Assembly: GCA_023014335.1 (NCBI GenBank)
Contig: JAECYW010000015.1
Coordinates: 62,001 to 126,000, forward strand
Direction: 5' to 3'
Origin: Galerina marginata
Taxonomy: Eukaryota; Basidiomycota; Agaricomycetes; Agaricales; Galerinaceae
Length of the DNA: 64,000 bases
Position 1 is the first letter of the stretch; each line of letters opens with the position of its first letter. Under the pieces are notes generated by a model. That model was given only the letters and a program-made list of their open reading frames with translations. It was not told the origin of the DNA and made no database searches. The translations under genes were made by a program, and so were the position numbers. This document shows positions 22,313-33,816 of this stretch, in pieces.

Positions 22313-22552
22313 GTGTCTGTGAGAGAACCAGTTGGATGAAAAGACAAATGGCGGACGGAGACGGGAACAAGCGGAGCTCGAACTTTTTATCTTAGCACCG
22401 GGCCAGCGGCCCTTCCAACTTGCTGTCGTCTTTTCTCTCAAGAACCAGATTGGTCTCTGAGTAAATTTATCCTGCTTCCCTTAGGCTTGTAATTATAAAT
22501 CTCTTGCGACAAAGATGGACTTCATTTCTTCTTCATATTTTCACCTATCAAC

Positions 22553-24287
22553 ATGGCCGCGCCAGCTAATTCCAAGTTGTTCAGTGCTCTCGGGTTAGGT
22601 GCTTTCAAGCTTCAACATCGGTATTCCTATTCTTGCTGTCGTCCTACTCGTCATTCTAAAGTTAGATGTGATTGCATAGCGTCGTTCTCGCGCCTTTGAC
22701 ACGTAACCGCGCCACGAAGTCTGAGAAACACCCTCGGACATGGTATCCCGACGTGCTCAATGTCGAGTATTACATCCAGCGAGCCACACCTGGCGGTCTC
22801 CTCATCTCTGAAGCCACGTACGGTCTTCCCTGTTATTTAAAATAATACTGCGTCCTTACAGCCGACATAAAGCCCAGTGAGCATCCAAGCCTCGGGGGTG
22901 CCCGGCATCCCAGGCATATTCACGGACGAGCAAAAGGAGGGATGGAAGAAGGTCGTGGACGCCGTACATGCCAAAGGAAGCACATTCATCATGCAATGTA
23001 CGCTGTTTCTTTATCAGATTATCAAGGACTAAATATGACCCATTCTTTAATAGTATGGCACCAAGGGCGTAATGCACACTCCCGCCTCACCGGGACACAC
23101 ACTCTGTCTGCTTCCGCGGTTCCAATCACCGACACTTGGTATCGTTGGTGGGGACATCCTACAGTTGACTGGGAACATCCTACGGTTGACTGGGAGACGC
23201 CCAAAGCTATGACACAGGATGATATAGACAAAGTTAAGAAAGAGTATCTGGACGCGGCGATGGCTGCGCGAGAGGTCGGATTTGACGGAATTGAAGTCCA
23301 CGGTGCCAATGGGTCAGCTACCACCTCTTACTTGCTTGTCGTCTCTATCCCTCACTGTCATAAGTCAGGTATCTGCCCGACCAATTCCTGCACAGCAACG
23401 TCAATAAACGCACCGATGCTTACGGCGGCTCTCCAGAGTACAGATGTCGCTTCTTGATCGAGCTCATTACCCATCTTGGGAGAGCGATCGGTTTTGACCG
23501 CGTTGGCGTACGACTCTCGTCAGTTCTTTGTTTCTGCCATTATCACATCCTGATTTTTCATCAAAATACTCATCAGCCCGTTCGGTTTCTTTAACCAAAC
23601 ACGAGGGACAGAGCGGCTCAATCAATGGACCTATCTCTGCAGAGAACTCGCCGCCCTTGACGTGGCATACGTACACCTCATCGAGCCCCGTATGAACCCC
23701 TGCTGCTGCTTACTTTAGTTACTAACAACGATGCCAGGGTTCGATGAAGTGCTATCCGAACAAGACAAACTCCGAGCCTTATCGTCCGCCTCCAGCATCA
23801 ACGAGCCTCCTCCAGAGTTCACCCGCGAGCAGCTCACTCTCCACCCTTTCCGCGCCGCTCTTGGAAAAACTCCATGCATAGTCGCAGGTGGCTACAATCC
23901 CAGCAATTGCTGGGAAGGCATCGAGCGGGTTAGTCATTGTGGTCTGCAAGGAATAGATCGACGTCAGCTGATGATTCTACTGGTTTTGACAGGGTGATCA
24001 TGATGCCATTGCTTTTGGGCGGTACTTCACCTCCAACGGTGACCTGGTCGAAAAACTGCGAACTGGGATGCCTCTGGCTCGTTATGGTACTTCTTTCCTG
24101 TCGTCCGTTCCTTCTGTTCGATGTAATTAACCCTTACCTGTCCTTGAGATCGAACGCGCTTCTACGGACCATTCCCTGACAATGAAATCGGGTGTAAGCT
24201 TTACATTTGCTATTGACTGTCAAGCTCCGCTTATCTGAACTGTTCATTAGACACTATACATCTCAACCAACAGTATGCTGCCCCTGA
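22553..24287 (+). CDS. Old Yellow Enzyme family NAD(P)H:flavin oxidoreductase
   Basis: FMN-dependent ene-reductase of the Old Yellow Enzyme family, which reduces activated double bonds using NAD(P)H. The ATG at 22553 starts [20 protein letters not shown]. Key blocks are [12 protein letters not shown] (flavin-contacting Thr), FIMQLWHQGR (active-site Trp), EVHGANGYLPDQFL (the His/Asn ligand pair and proton-donor Tyr, assembled across an intron), [23 protein letters not shown] and [11 protein letters not shown] (phosphate binding). The last exons read [14 protein letters not shown], ending at a stop at 24285-24287. The C-terminus departs from the usual ending in its final dozen residues. An in-frame 21-base tandem duplication at 23155-23196 gives HPTVDWE twice. 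It shares a promoter region with the divergent amidase. Probably cytosolic; the substrate is unknown. Confidence 0.85.
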
Positions 24288-24575
24288 TGAGGCGCCACAG
24301 ACTAGCCATGGGGCATGAAGTACTTAGTCCTGGCTTCAGCTCCCCAGCACATGGATTTTAATGCCATATTATAGTAGTATACTTGATAACCTAGGCGTAT
24401 TAGGAGCACGTCGAATGTTTTACTTGGCCTCACCAAGTTGAATATAGTGTTCTAAACTCGAAGATAGAAAAGGGCAATTAGTTATTAGGTATTAGTTATT
24501 GAGTATGCGACTTGGGCTGGGGTGGTGACAAATGACACGAACTCTGACTATTAGAAAGTCCCCTGAAATAACGTG
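24288..24575. other. Convergent 3' flanks, no gene seen
   Basis: AT-rich sequence between the ends of the oxidoreductase gene and the minus-strand F-box gene. It contains short direct repeats around TTAGTTATTAGGTATTAGTTATT (24,478-24,500) and no coding frame. Confidence 0.35.
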
Positions 24576-25801
24576 TCAAGTATGATCTATATGAGCTCCG
24601 GGTACAGGGAAGGTATCCACCCTTCCATCGAGGTGATACAAAATTATTTTCTTTGTTTTTCCAGTTTTACTCTTTGGGCAAGCCAACAAAATTTCCCGAG
24701 CAGAGTTTATGCACTGTTCAAGCATTTCAGGCCGAAGAATATCTGCCCCCTTAGCAAATGGCCGAAGTCTAATTGTACAGAGGCGAGGTTGAGATGATTT
24801 CTTAATGCGGTCCTGAGGAAGGCGGGGAAGGATCAATGGTATGAATTCCAACAGTAAATATGAACGTACAGCGTATGATATAAGAAGGTCCCAGTACAGG
24901 GTGACGTCGCAAAGATTTTTAAAATGGTTCATGATAACTTACAAAAGAGAGATATCAGGTGAAGTTAGTGATGAGTACAGCCTGAAAGCAACTCACAGTC
25001 ATAGTCAGTGGGACTAAAAATAAGATATTCGAAGCGCTCGATTTGTGGGCAATGCTCTTTGGCGCAAGGCAGTAATTGAGAACAGAATGGAATATGCATG
25101 TAAAGGGTTACACGATTCGCTCTAGGACAGGAAGCGAGAAAACCAGAACAATTATCCGAAAGACAGACATTCCGGATTTGTGGATATTTATAGCCTTCAA
25201 ACGTCGTCCCGACACCAAGGGCAGGCGCGACGAAAGGAGCGAAAAAATGCATCTGAACCGTATGGAGATTGGGGAGGAGTGAAATGCACCGGGCTAGCTC
25301 TGGAAGCAAAGTTTCAACCGAATAGCTGAGTACGATATTAAGGACACTGTCAACAAGAAAAATCAATGGTCATTCAGGACATGCAAGATAAACCACCGAC
25401 TTGACGTGCTGAGCTAAATTTGGATCCCTAATTGTCACTGTCTCTAACTGCCTAACAACTTCCTCGGCATATCGACTGTGCACATAGTTTGAGATTGGTC
25501 TCTTCCGCAGTACGTCGAATGTAGGAAGGGGCCCTTTCTGCGTATCCATTGCTTCGTAAACCTCGATACGCTGCCATAGGTACCTGAGAAACACGCGACG
25601 GAGAGATTGACACGTCTGCGACAGTGATGATAAAATTAACTGCCTGTTTGGATGGGATTTGGGATTGCAGATATCTATCGTGTTTTCTGTGGGCACCGGA
25701 ATGGTAGGGAGATGCGAGACTATCTCCAAGTAAATTTCATCTGGAAGTGCAGGGAATCCTCGAGTGTTGAATGCGTGGCCACTAGCGCGCAATTTCTCCA
25801 T
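24576..25801 (-). CDS. F-box-like protein, subfamily 1, member 1
   Basis: Putative substrate-receptor subunit of an SCF ubiquitin ligase. The F-box core FPALPDEIYLEIVSHLPTIP lies near residue 16. SLSQTCQSLRRVFLRYLWQR follows, then YAEEVVRQLETVTIRDPNLA. Leucine-rich later exons include VLNIVLSYSVETLLPELARC and, last, SAREILLACPKSKTGK, with the stop at 24576-24578. It is a diverged inverted paralogue of the two F-box genes to its right. In those, the protein begins MAPRTRSNRVEQ; here the equivalent ATG reads GTG and the next bases carry a small insertion shifting the frame, so translation probably starts at an internal ATG (25801). The F-box itself is unaffected. The target is unknown. Confidence 0.65.
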
Positions 25802-26014
25802 AGCATGATTTGAACGCGTCCGGAGTCCGCGGTGCCACGTAAGTTGCGAGGTTTCGAAGAAGTTTTAAACAGCCCAGTATGTTTTTTCTAGCAGGATGAA
25901 AGGGGTGGCAAGGTGCTGAAAACGAATTCCTGACAGTGAATGTGTTGAGGAGGAGCCAGGAGCCTGGAATCCCTGGATCCGGAGTTTAACTTTGAGGAAG
26001 TTCAAGATTTGGCG

Positions 26015-26029
26015 CGGTCACGTGCCACG
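26015..26029 (+). promoter_or_regulatory. E-box-like shared promoter motif, copy 1
   Basis: GCGGTCACGTGCCAC, containing a palindromic CACGTG, lies about 80 bases upstream of F-box member 2. The identical 15-mer recurs at 28164-28178 ahead of member 3, marking the left part of the duplicated unit. Confidence 0.4.
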
Positions 26030-26105
26030 ATGATTTTTTGTCCCGGCGGATGTCCTGTTTGCCCCTTGACTTGCCCATCCACGGCCACCAAGAACACCCA
26101 ATCCA

Positions 26106-27347
26106 ATGGCCCCCCGAACGCGGTCCAACCGGGTGGAGCAGCTCGCAAGGCAAAAATTGCTTGCAAGCGGCCGCTCGTTCAACACCCATGGTTTTCCCGC
26201 TCTTCCCGATGAGCTCTACTTGGAGATTATCTCCAATCTCCCCCCTATACCGGTACCCACTAAAGATGTACGCGTCAACACCAAAGCACTTCGAAACAGG
26301 CAACAGACCCTATTCTCTCTGTCGCAGACGTGTCGGTCTCTGCGACGCGTCTTTCTAAGATATCTTTGGCAGCGCATCGAAGTGTTTGATGGCATGGAAA
26401 CTGCGAAAGGACCTCTTCCTGCACTCAATACAGCTTGGGCTAAACCTCGATTCAAGAATTACGTGCACAAGCAATACGCTGAAGAACTCGTTCGACAATT
26501 GGAGATTGTTACTGTTCGAGATCCAAGCCTTGCTCAATATGTCAAGTTAGTGCCAGTGAACTCGAACTTCTGGGTTACTACTCAACTATCTCAAATACAG
26601 CATCCTTAACGTATTGGTCCTCGACTACTCCACTGATACGGTGTTTCCTGAGCTGTTGCGGTGTATGGGCCTCTTCCCCAACCTTCACACAGTTCAGGTA
26701 TACTTTCGATTTCCGAGGCGTCATTTTGACCCGAATGAAATACTCAAAGCCTACAAGTTTCCACAAATTTGTAATGTCTGCGTTTCACCGGATAGCGCAT
26801 ATTTTCTTTCGTCTTGTCCCGAAGCCAAAAGGGTCAGCCCTTACTTGAATATTTCCTTCGGCAGACGCCCCCTATGAGATTACATCGTGACCTATTGTCC
26901 AAAAGTTCAGACGCTCGATTCTTTTACCTTCAATTCCGAGTCACGCCGTCGTGAGTGTTTCAATCTTTCGATCCTTCTCACTGGAACACGTTTGCTTATC
27001 CTCAAATGTAGGAATTTTGAAGTACCTTAAAGACCTCCATGATATCACTCTGGATCCTTTCAGCTTAACAGACTACGTATGGTCACATTTTTGTTAATTT
27101 GCCAGAACTCTTTTTTAAATGTTTCTCTCCCTAGGATAATGTGAAAGACTTGTCGCAGCTACGTTTGCATACCATTAGAATCAGGCGGCAAATCGGGGCA
27201 GGCGCATCGCTGGTTTTGTCGTACGCCGAGTGCGTAAAGAACGCCAAAAAGGTTTTGTTGGCCTGTCCGGACACTGACAACAAAAAGAGAGTGATCATGT
27301 ATCATGACAATGGAGAAGTACAAACCTTTCTAGCCTCCGAAACTTAG
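26106..27347 (+). pseudogene. F-box-like protein, subfamily 1, member 2, with premature stop
   Basis: Tandem duplicate of member 3, with the same exons. It begins MAPRTRSNRVEQLARQKLLA, the F-box is GFPALPDELYLEIISNLP, and the LRR-like middle exon reads SYSTDTVFPELLRC-type sequence (DYSTDTVFPELLRCMGLF). At 26875-26877 the frame reads TGA where member 3 has TTA (Leu) before DYIVTYCPKV. The following exons remain similar to member 3, up to LACPDTDNKKRV and a terminal LASET at 27347. The nonsense codon would remove roughly the last third. The truncated protein would still hold the F-box, so a dominant or partial function is possible. Exon-intron borders otherwise look intact, suggesting the mutation is fairly recent. 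Confidence 0.7.
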
Positions 27348-27672
27348 TTAGAATCACATGTGGAAAATTTGGCCATATTTCATTTCTTGTTTTCTACGAT
27401 GCACAGCATTCGTTTTTTTAGGAACACGGAGGTACAGTAGCTTGTTATGGGTCAAGGCTAGAAACAGCTAGAAATGTATTCGAGTACTCATGTATGACTT
27501 GGAAAGTTATCCGTGGGCTAGTGTTACCGAAATCACTACAATGTTGCTAATTCAAGGGGTAGCAGTTTTTGATCTGGCCTCAACCTCCATGGTATAATTG
27601 TAAATCCGATACACAGTATTGTATAATGAGCAGTACAGTATTCCAAATACAGAGGAAGCTGCCCCAACCGCT

Positions 27673-28035
27673 CTAACCAAAAATCTTCTTCCAAATTTTT
27701 CTGTCGTTCATGCTCTGCATTTCCGTCACCAATTTCTCGATTGCACGGCGGCTGAGGTAGGGCATCACCTACCAAAGAACGATTTTGTAAGAACGGGGTA
27801 GGAAAACGAGGTATGTAAGTAGAAGAGACACTTACGTCGGCCAAGGCGTCATAAGGAACTTGTAAGGAACGTATCTTTAAAAAAATACTGATTAACACCC
27901 GGCTTTCACCTCATGATTCACACTTACTTGATAACGAAAGGCGTGTTCGAAATTCTCCTGCTCACTACCCATTCCGTCAAATCATCGCTCATACTTGAAC
28001 ATCAAACTTTTTAGAACTCATCCGCGAGATTTTCC
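27673..28035 (-). pseudogene. Duplicated 3' fragment of proline dehydrogenase
   Basis: On the minus strand this repeats the last exons and introns of the intact proline dehydrogenase at 29.9 kb. It reads VMPYLSRRAIEK, then a shortened, shifted stretch, then IWKKIFG and the stop. Compared with the intact gene it lacks bases between RRAIEN and the C-terminal EIWKKIFG. Similarity ends abruptly near 28,035, inside what is coding sequence in the full gene. It lacks the rest of the enzyme and any sign of its own start. It was carried along when the F-box gene was duplicated. Confidence 0.75.
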
Positions 28036-28163
28036 CGATTTTTTGAGATTTTTGAAATGTCGAAAATCCAACATTTTGGCCGAATTGAATGAAATAGTAC
28101 AGTAGCTGTAGGAGGAGACCAAGAGGAGCCTGAAAGGAAGATCTGGAGCTAGATTTGATTGAT

Positions 28164-28178
28164 GCGGTCACGTGCCAC
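28164..28178 (+). promoter_or_regulatory. E-box-like shared promoter motif, copy 2
   Basis: Exact repeat of GCGGTCACGTGCCAC from 26015-26029, about 180 bases upstream of F-box member 3. Confidence 0.4.
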
Positions 28179-28354
28179 ATAAATAGGTTGTTGACGGCCC
28201 AATGGGCGCCCATCGCCCTCATCCACAGCCCTCATCCACAGTTACCATGAACTTTTTGTTTCTGAACTTTCTCTGATTCAGCTTCGCTGAGTCGCCCTGC
28301 ATAGATTCTGAATATCTTGAGCCACATATTTTGGAGTGAGAACTTTCCAATCCA

Positions 28355-29589
28355 ATGGCCCCTCGAACGCGTTCGAACCGGGTAGAGCAGCTCGCAAGGC
28401 AGAAGTCCCTCGCAAGCGGCCGCTCGTTCAACACCCATGGCTTTCCCGCTCTTCCTGACGAGCTCTACTTAGAGATTATTTCCAATCTCCCCCCTATAGC
28501 GATACCCACTGAAGATGTACGCATCAACGCCACAACACTTCGGAACAGGCAACAGACCTTGTTCTATCTGTCGCAGACGTGTCGGTCTCTGCGACGCGTC
28601 TTTTTAAGGTATCTTTGGCAGCGCATCGAAGTGTTTGATGGCATGGAGACTGCGAAAGGACCTCTTCCTGCACATAGGACCGCTTGGGAAAAACCTCGAT
28701 TCACCAATTATGTGTACAAACAATATAATGAAGAACTCGTTCGACAATTGGAGATTGTTACTGTTCGAGATCCAAGTCTTGCTCAATATGTCAAGTTAGT
28801 GCCAGCCTTGAACTCGAACTTCTGGGTCACTACTCAACTGTACAAAATACAGCGTCCTCAACGCATGGGTCTTCGACTACTCCTCTGATACCGTGTTTCC
28901 TGAGCTGTTACGGTGTATGGCGCTCTTCCCCAACCTTCACACGGTTCAGATCCATTTTGCATTTCCAAGGCGTCATTGTGACGCGAAAGAAATACTCAAA
29001 GCCTTCAAGTTTCCACAAATTCGCCATGTCTGCGTCACCCACGAAAGCGTATATCTTCTTTCGTCTTGTCCCGAGGCCAAAAGGGTCAGCCCGTACATAA
29101 TCTCCCGCAGTGTACCCACTCTATTAGATTACATCGTGACCTATTGTCCAAAAGTCGTGACGCTCGATTCTTTTGCCTTCAATTCTGAGTCACGCTGTCG
29201 TGAGTCTTTCGATCATTCTTACCGGAATCCGTTTGCTTACCCTCCTTAAATGTAGGAATTTTAAAGTACCTTAAAGACCTCCATGATATTACTCTGGATC
29301 CTTCCAGCCTAACAAACTATGTGGGTCATATTTTGTTAATTCGCCAGAATGCTTGTTAAAATGTTTATCTCCCAAGAATAATGTGAAAGAATTGTCGCAG
29401 CTACGCCTGCATACCATCAGAATCAGGGCTCATTTTGAGGCCGGTGCATTACTAGCTTCGTTGTACGCCGAGTGCGTAACGCACGCTAAGAAGGTTTTGT
29501 TGGCCTGTCCGGACACTGACAAAAAAAAGAGAGTGATCTTGGATTATGGCAACGGAAAAGTGCATAGCTTCCTAGCTTCCGAAACTTAG
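28355..29589 (+). CDS. F-box-like protein, subfamily 1, member 3
   Basis: The intact member of the tandem pair. Start MAPRTRSNRVEQLARQKSLA; F-box GFPALPDELYLEIISNLP; then SLRRVFLRYLWQRIEVF and RQLEIVTVRDPSLAQYV. A short intron follows AAC-forming bases near 28,795. Later exons give SSDTVFPELLRCMALFPNLH, KFPQIRHVCVTHESVYLLSS, PTLLDYIVTYCPKVVTLDSF and VLLACPDTDKKKRVI, ending LASET at 29589. The later exons have the spacing of a degenerate leucine-rich fold, as expected of a substrate-recognition region. The gene is convergent with proline dehydrogenase, and their 3' ends are only about 325 bases apart. The substrate is unknown. Confidence 0.68.
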
Positions 29590-29913
29590 TAGGGAATTTG
29601 ACCGTATTTCACTTCATGTTTTCCATAATGCAGAGCATAGAACCCTCGTTATGGGTCAACGCTGGAAACATCTAGAAATGTATTCGAGTACTTGTAACTT
29701 CATTAATTTATCTGCTTGCTAATCCCAATGTTCTTGAAATCATTAAAAAATGTTTGCTTGACCACCATGGTAGAATTGACGGGATAAGCCTATTTTCCTG
29801 CGTCTTCAATGACTCCATCTTGGGTGCGTCGACCACTTGCCTCATATCTGATACAAAGCCTAGATACCTCAAGAAAACGTATTCCAGATACAAAAGCCGC
29901 TGTCCCAACCGCT

Positions 29914-32237
29914 CTAACCAAAAATCTTTTTCCAGATCTCTTGACGAGCTCTTTGTCGTTCATGCTTTGCATTTCCGTCGCCGAGTATTGATTTGTTCTC
30001 AATCGCACGGCGGCTGAGGTAGGGCATCACCTGCCGAGGACAATTTTGTCAGAAGGGTCTGGAACACGAGGTACTTAGGAGAGGCACTTACATCGGCCAA
30101 GGCGCCATAGGGAACGTATCTTTGATAAAATAAGAATTAACATCCAGCTTTCATGTCATTATGATTACCACTTACTTAATAACGAAAGGCGTATTCGAAA
30201 TTATCCTGCTCACCACCCATTCCGTCAAATCATCGCTCATGCCTAAATATCGAACCCCTTAGAAATCATCCGCGAGAATTCAACCACGGCACGCACCATA
30301 AAGTTGCCCAATAGCCACTCTCTCAACAACCTCGTTTTGTAATTGGATAGCAACCTGCTCATGTCCGCCTAAACCAACAGAACCTGATACCCGATGATCT
30401 TCGACGGCCAAACCATTTCGAACCAGCTCCTTCATGATCAGCGCACAGCTACCCCAGTTGTGGGTACCAAATAATATTCCAATGCCTGGTGCTCTAGACT
30501 CGACTGCCGTGCCAATTTCAGTGTCCTTCGCGGCTCCAAGCCAACCCGAATGCCAGCTTTTCTTCCAAGTTGAAATGACACTTGTACCATTGACATCATC
30601 ACGACGACCCACGTCCTCCTTAACGGTTTTAATGAGCATAGCGACACAGTGGTTATACGCCTCGTCTGTTTCCTTCTTTTCAAGCCAAACAGGAGGAAGA
30701 ATGTCGGGGGAAATCGAGAGCGATGGTCTGGGAGCAGTGACAGCAGTGTGTATTTGGCCATGGGCACGATCGAACGCCAGAGCGGCTTCGTGAGCGGCTA
30801 GTTCGTGAGGGTGGTATGCGCCGCGAACGAGCTTCACGCCAAGGGCGTAGTTGTTCTTCCGTGCATCTTCGAGTGCCAGTGCAAGATGTGCTGGTGTTCT
30901 GCGTTAATTAACTGTCGTTATTAACGACGAAACGAAGAAGCGCGAAGCGTTACCTTCTCAGATATGCTTGGAATGTTCCATAGACGAGGGGTTGGACTTG
31001 TGCTCTAGTACTGGAAGACTGTTCGAGTGAATTAAACTCTCGCATGAGAGCCAGAGTGAGGGAATCTATAGCTGGCTGGTACCAACTACCATCCGAGACG
31101 TCAGCATAAAAAATAAAGATGGCAGAAAACTTGCCGTACCTGTATTCGGCATCCACAATCACCTTCACACCTCTCTCCTTCGCCTTCGTGCATATTCTAT
31201 AAAGGTCGGTATATAATTCACGAATGTGCCCTATCTGGTCAGGAGTCAGTGGAGATACAGGAGGAGCCTTCGAGTCCAAAATTGCAGCCATGTCGTCTAT
31301 TCTAGGCGCCCCAGGAAATGGGATGTGTCCCTCGGGTGAAGGAGAACCTTTCCTTGAAGCAATAATGTGTGAGGACCAGGCGATAAGTGCGTGCGCGTCA
31401 GGTAGCAGCGCAGTCATCTTCACAGCAACCCATGTCCGTCTTCCTCTGCCCACCGCTGCTGCATCCACTGGAACGTGTCCCTGACCACTAACAACCCTAT
31501 CCGCACCGTTCGAAAGTCCAGCCTCGAAATCCGCAGCCACGTCTATGCAATGGAGCATTTCATCGACGATGCGTTTACTCTGCGCGTCGTCTACATGGGG
31601 AGAAACAGAAGGCAAGGTTGAAGTTGATGAGTCCACACTGTTATCGGTAGAAGGAAGAGAAAGAGAGGCACTGCCACCGGTTGCCTCGTTCTCATCCACT
31701 TCTACGGAGTAGGCGAACAGAACGCCTCTGTTCGCTGCGCGGAGGGAATGGATGAGGGGTAGAGCTTCTTCTGCACTATCTGCGCCTACGAACTGGGTAT
31801 TAAATGTGTTAGATGTTAGATTTGGTGGGTGGTAATAGGATGAAGTCATGACGCACCTGATTGAAGAAAGTTACTCGCACAAACGCTTCTGTGATTTGCT
31901 TAAGTCCCGGGACGGAAGAAAGCACAGAAAGGATCTTCGGCGATGCATCCACCAGTGCCGGTATGGAACACAGCGAATACACTGTATAAGCACGGACCAA
32001 AGACCCGAGCGACTTCGTCGAATCCTCCTTCTTGTTCTCATCATCGGCAATGCTATCTGCATAGATGCTAGACACGAGAAACGCAGAACCCAATGTGAGC
32101 GTGAACAAAGTAGTACGAGCTACGGCCCGTCGTGTTACTCCACCATGCCTGACGCTGCGGGACCCGAGGCTCAACTGACGACTGCGCGTTAGCACTGGAT
32201 ATCTAAGCTTCAGAGAACCGAGGCTTGCACGGAGCAT
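29914..32237 (-). CDS. PUT1: Mitochondrial proline dehydrogenase (proline oxidase)
   Basis: FAD-dependent oxidation of proline to pyrroline-5-carboxylate, the first step of proline use as a nitrogen source. The start at 32237 gives an Arg/Ser-rich N-terminus (SLGSLKLRYPVLTRSRQLSL) typical of a mitochondrial presequence. Recognisable blocks are ALVDASPKILSVL, FFNQ joined across an intron to FVGADSAEEALPLI, TWVAVKMTALLPDAHAL, GVKVIVDAEY, YGTFQAYLRR, NYALGVKLVRGAYHPHE, GILFGTHNWGS, GSVGLGGHEQVAI and AIGQLYG. Further short exons give DDLTEWVVSRI, YVPYGALADV and MPYLSRRAIENKSI, and the end EIWKKIFG with the stop at 29914-29916. The Arg pair in YLSRRAIEN is the family's substrate-carboxylate site. 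Tandem GATA-factor sites lie about 110 bases upstream. The last exons are duplicated at 27.7-28.0 kb. Confidence 0.87.
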
Positions 32238-32343
32238 GAGAATGGAGGAAAGAACTTGGGAACATCGGTAGAGAGCCGGACTCGGTATTTTATTGCAGGA
32301 CGGATCTTGGTGACGGTACGAATGCAAGCCTGGTTACGTCCCG

Positions 32344-32354
32344 TGATAAGATAA
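32344..32354. promoter_or_regulatory. Tandem HGATAR (GATA-factor) sites upstream of proline dehydrogenase
   Basis: TGATAAGATAAG holds two overlapping matches to HGATAR, the site bound by fungal nitrogen regulators of the AreA/Nit2 type. It lies about 110 bases upstream of the proline dehydrogenase start. Single sites are common by chance; a close pair upstream of a nitrogen-catabolic gene is more suggestive. Confidence 0.4.
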
Positions 32355-32650
32355 GATGAAATAAGGATGTAGGGCCGGCGAGCGGCAAAGCCCGCTACCT
32401 TCCTCAGGTTTTCCGTCGACATTTAGGTTGAAGTTGGTAGCCAAATGGATTTTGTAGAGAAAAGAATTTGAACTACAGTGGCTACGTGGCCGAAAGCTTT
32501 GTTACTGTTTTTAGGAAGGTTTGGTTTCATTAGATGGTTTTCGGTTTAGTGGACATTGAAGTGTGAGGGGAAATAAGAGAAGGTAGGATTCGCAGTTAAT
32601 ATTTACAGATAAATTAAGATGTACGTTAGATCGTGTCCATTACTTTGTTA

Positions 32651-33816
32651 TCATCTTTCGCTTCGCTTTGGTCGCCGCTGTTCACCTTTCTTTTTGCCTT
32701 TTTCTTGTCGGATTTGTGTTCGCTGTGCGCCTCGGAGGCCTTTTCTGTCGTGGTCGGCGCATTGCTTAGTGAGGAAGAAACTGTTGAAGTCGTTCATAGC
32801 GTTGGAGGTAGAGGTGGATGCGGTCGGGTCACCTGTCAAGCACAGTAAGGAAATCATCAGTTGAACGGTCTTTGGCGGACACTGATGCAAGAATATGAAA
32901 GGCCGCAAAAGACATTTCAGCTGCAGACTGGAAGCCTTTACGAAAATGTGAACAGGCAATCCGATCATGATAGTCATGGATATTTGGAACACATTGACCC
33001 GAAAACAGATGCCGAAACAGCGCAGAACAACATTCAGTCAAGGAAAAGCCATGAGGAATTATTCTATGCATAGAGAGGGAATGTTTGAGCATTTCATGGT
33101 CATTTAAAAAAGGGCGACGCAGCAATACCAGAAGTCTGATTAAATAGAAAAGACTGTTCGAGAAAGTGATGGCCTGACTTATCACAATGACAAGCGGATT
33201 TTAATGATGGACCGAAAACAGACCCAGAACTGGATTCATTATCGTCATCATTGAAAACGGTCGACAAAATATCACACATACGACGACACCAAAAACATAC
33301 CAGGTGGAAATGCAACACGGTCAGGTAAAAGCAGGGGTGCAAATTCTGCAATAATAAAATTAATAAGCATGAGCAACCTGTACTTAAAATGTGACTCTCC
33401 ACAGATGCCAGGTTCATAAAGAGGAAGAGAATGTTGAGGCAAAGAAAGGCCAGACTGCGCACACGCCCGATTCCAATCCAGACCAAGGACGGCATCGCAA
33501 CCACGAAGTTCGCGCTCAATGACGAAATCGAGAGCGCATGTAAAAGTGCTATGAGACGATGTTGACAGGGATAGACAAGCACTGAAAACCGAAAGCGAGG
33601 GCGGAAGCTGCGTCAATCGAGAAGCAAAGGCAAAGGATATACGAGACGGAAAAGCATCAGATGAATTTTTACAACAACAGGCTGGTTTGAATGGTGAACG
33701 ACATGGCGGGAATGAAAGACGAATTGGACGAACCGTTGAGATTCCGAAATTGTCGAGTCACTAGTCACTTGAGTCACGATGACAAAGAATGCGGTGACAG
33801 AGGTGGCGTGGGACAT
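32651..33816 (-). CDS. Unresolved multi-exon gene with aspartic-protease-like LGLDW signature
   Basis: Minus-strand open stretches in a consistent order suggest a real or decayed gene. First comes CALDFVIERELRGCDAVLGLDWNRA, given here only by its key part DAVLGLDWNRACAQSG; this resembles the hydrophobic-LGxDW block after the active site of retroviral-type aspartic proteases. Next is FNDDDNESSSGSVFGPSLK. Last is SLTECCSALFRHLFSGQC with SAEMSFAAFHILASVSA, followed by a Lys/Arg-rich tail ending at 32651. From memory, mushroom genomes hold repeated families with this order, but I cannot confirm it. The start, the catalytic D-S/T-G triplet and the introns are not resolved. It could be a retroelement remnant. 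Confidence 0.35.
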
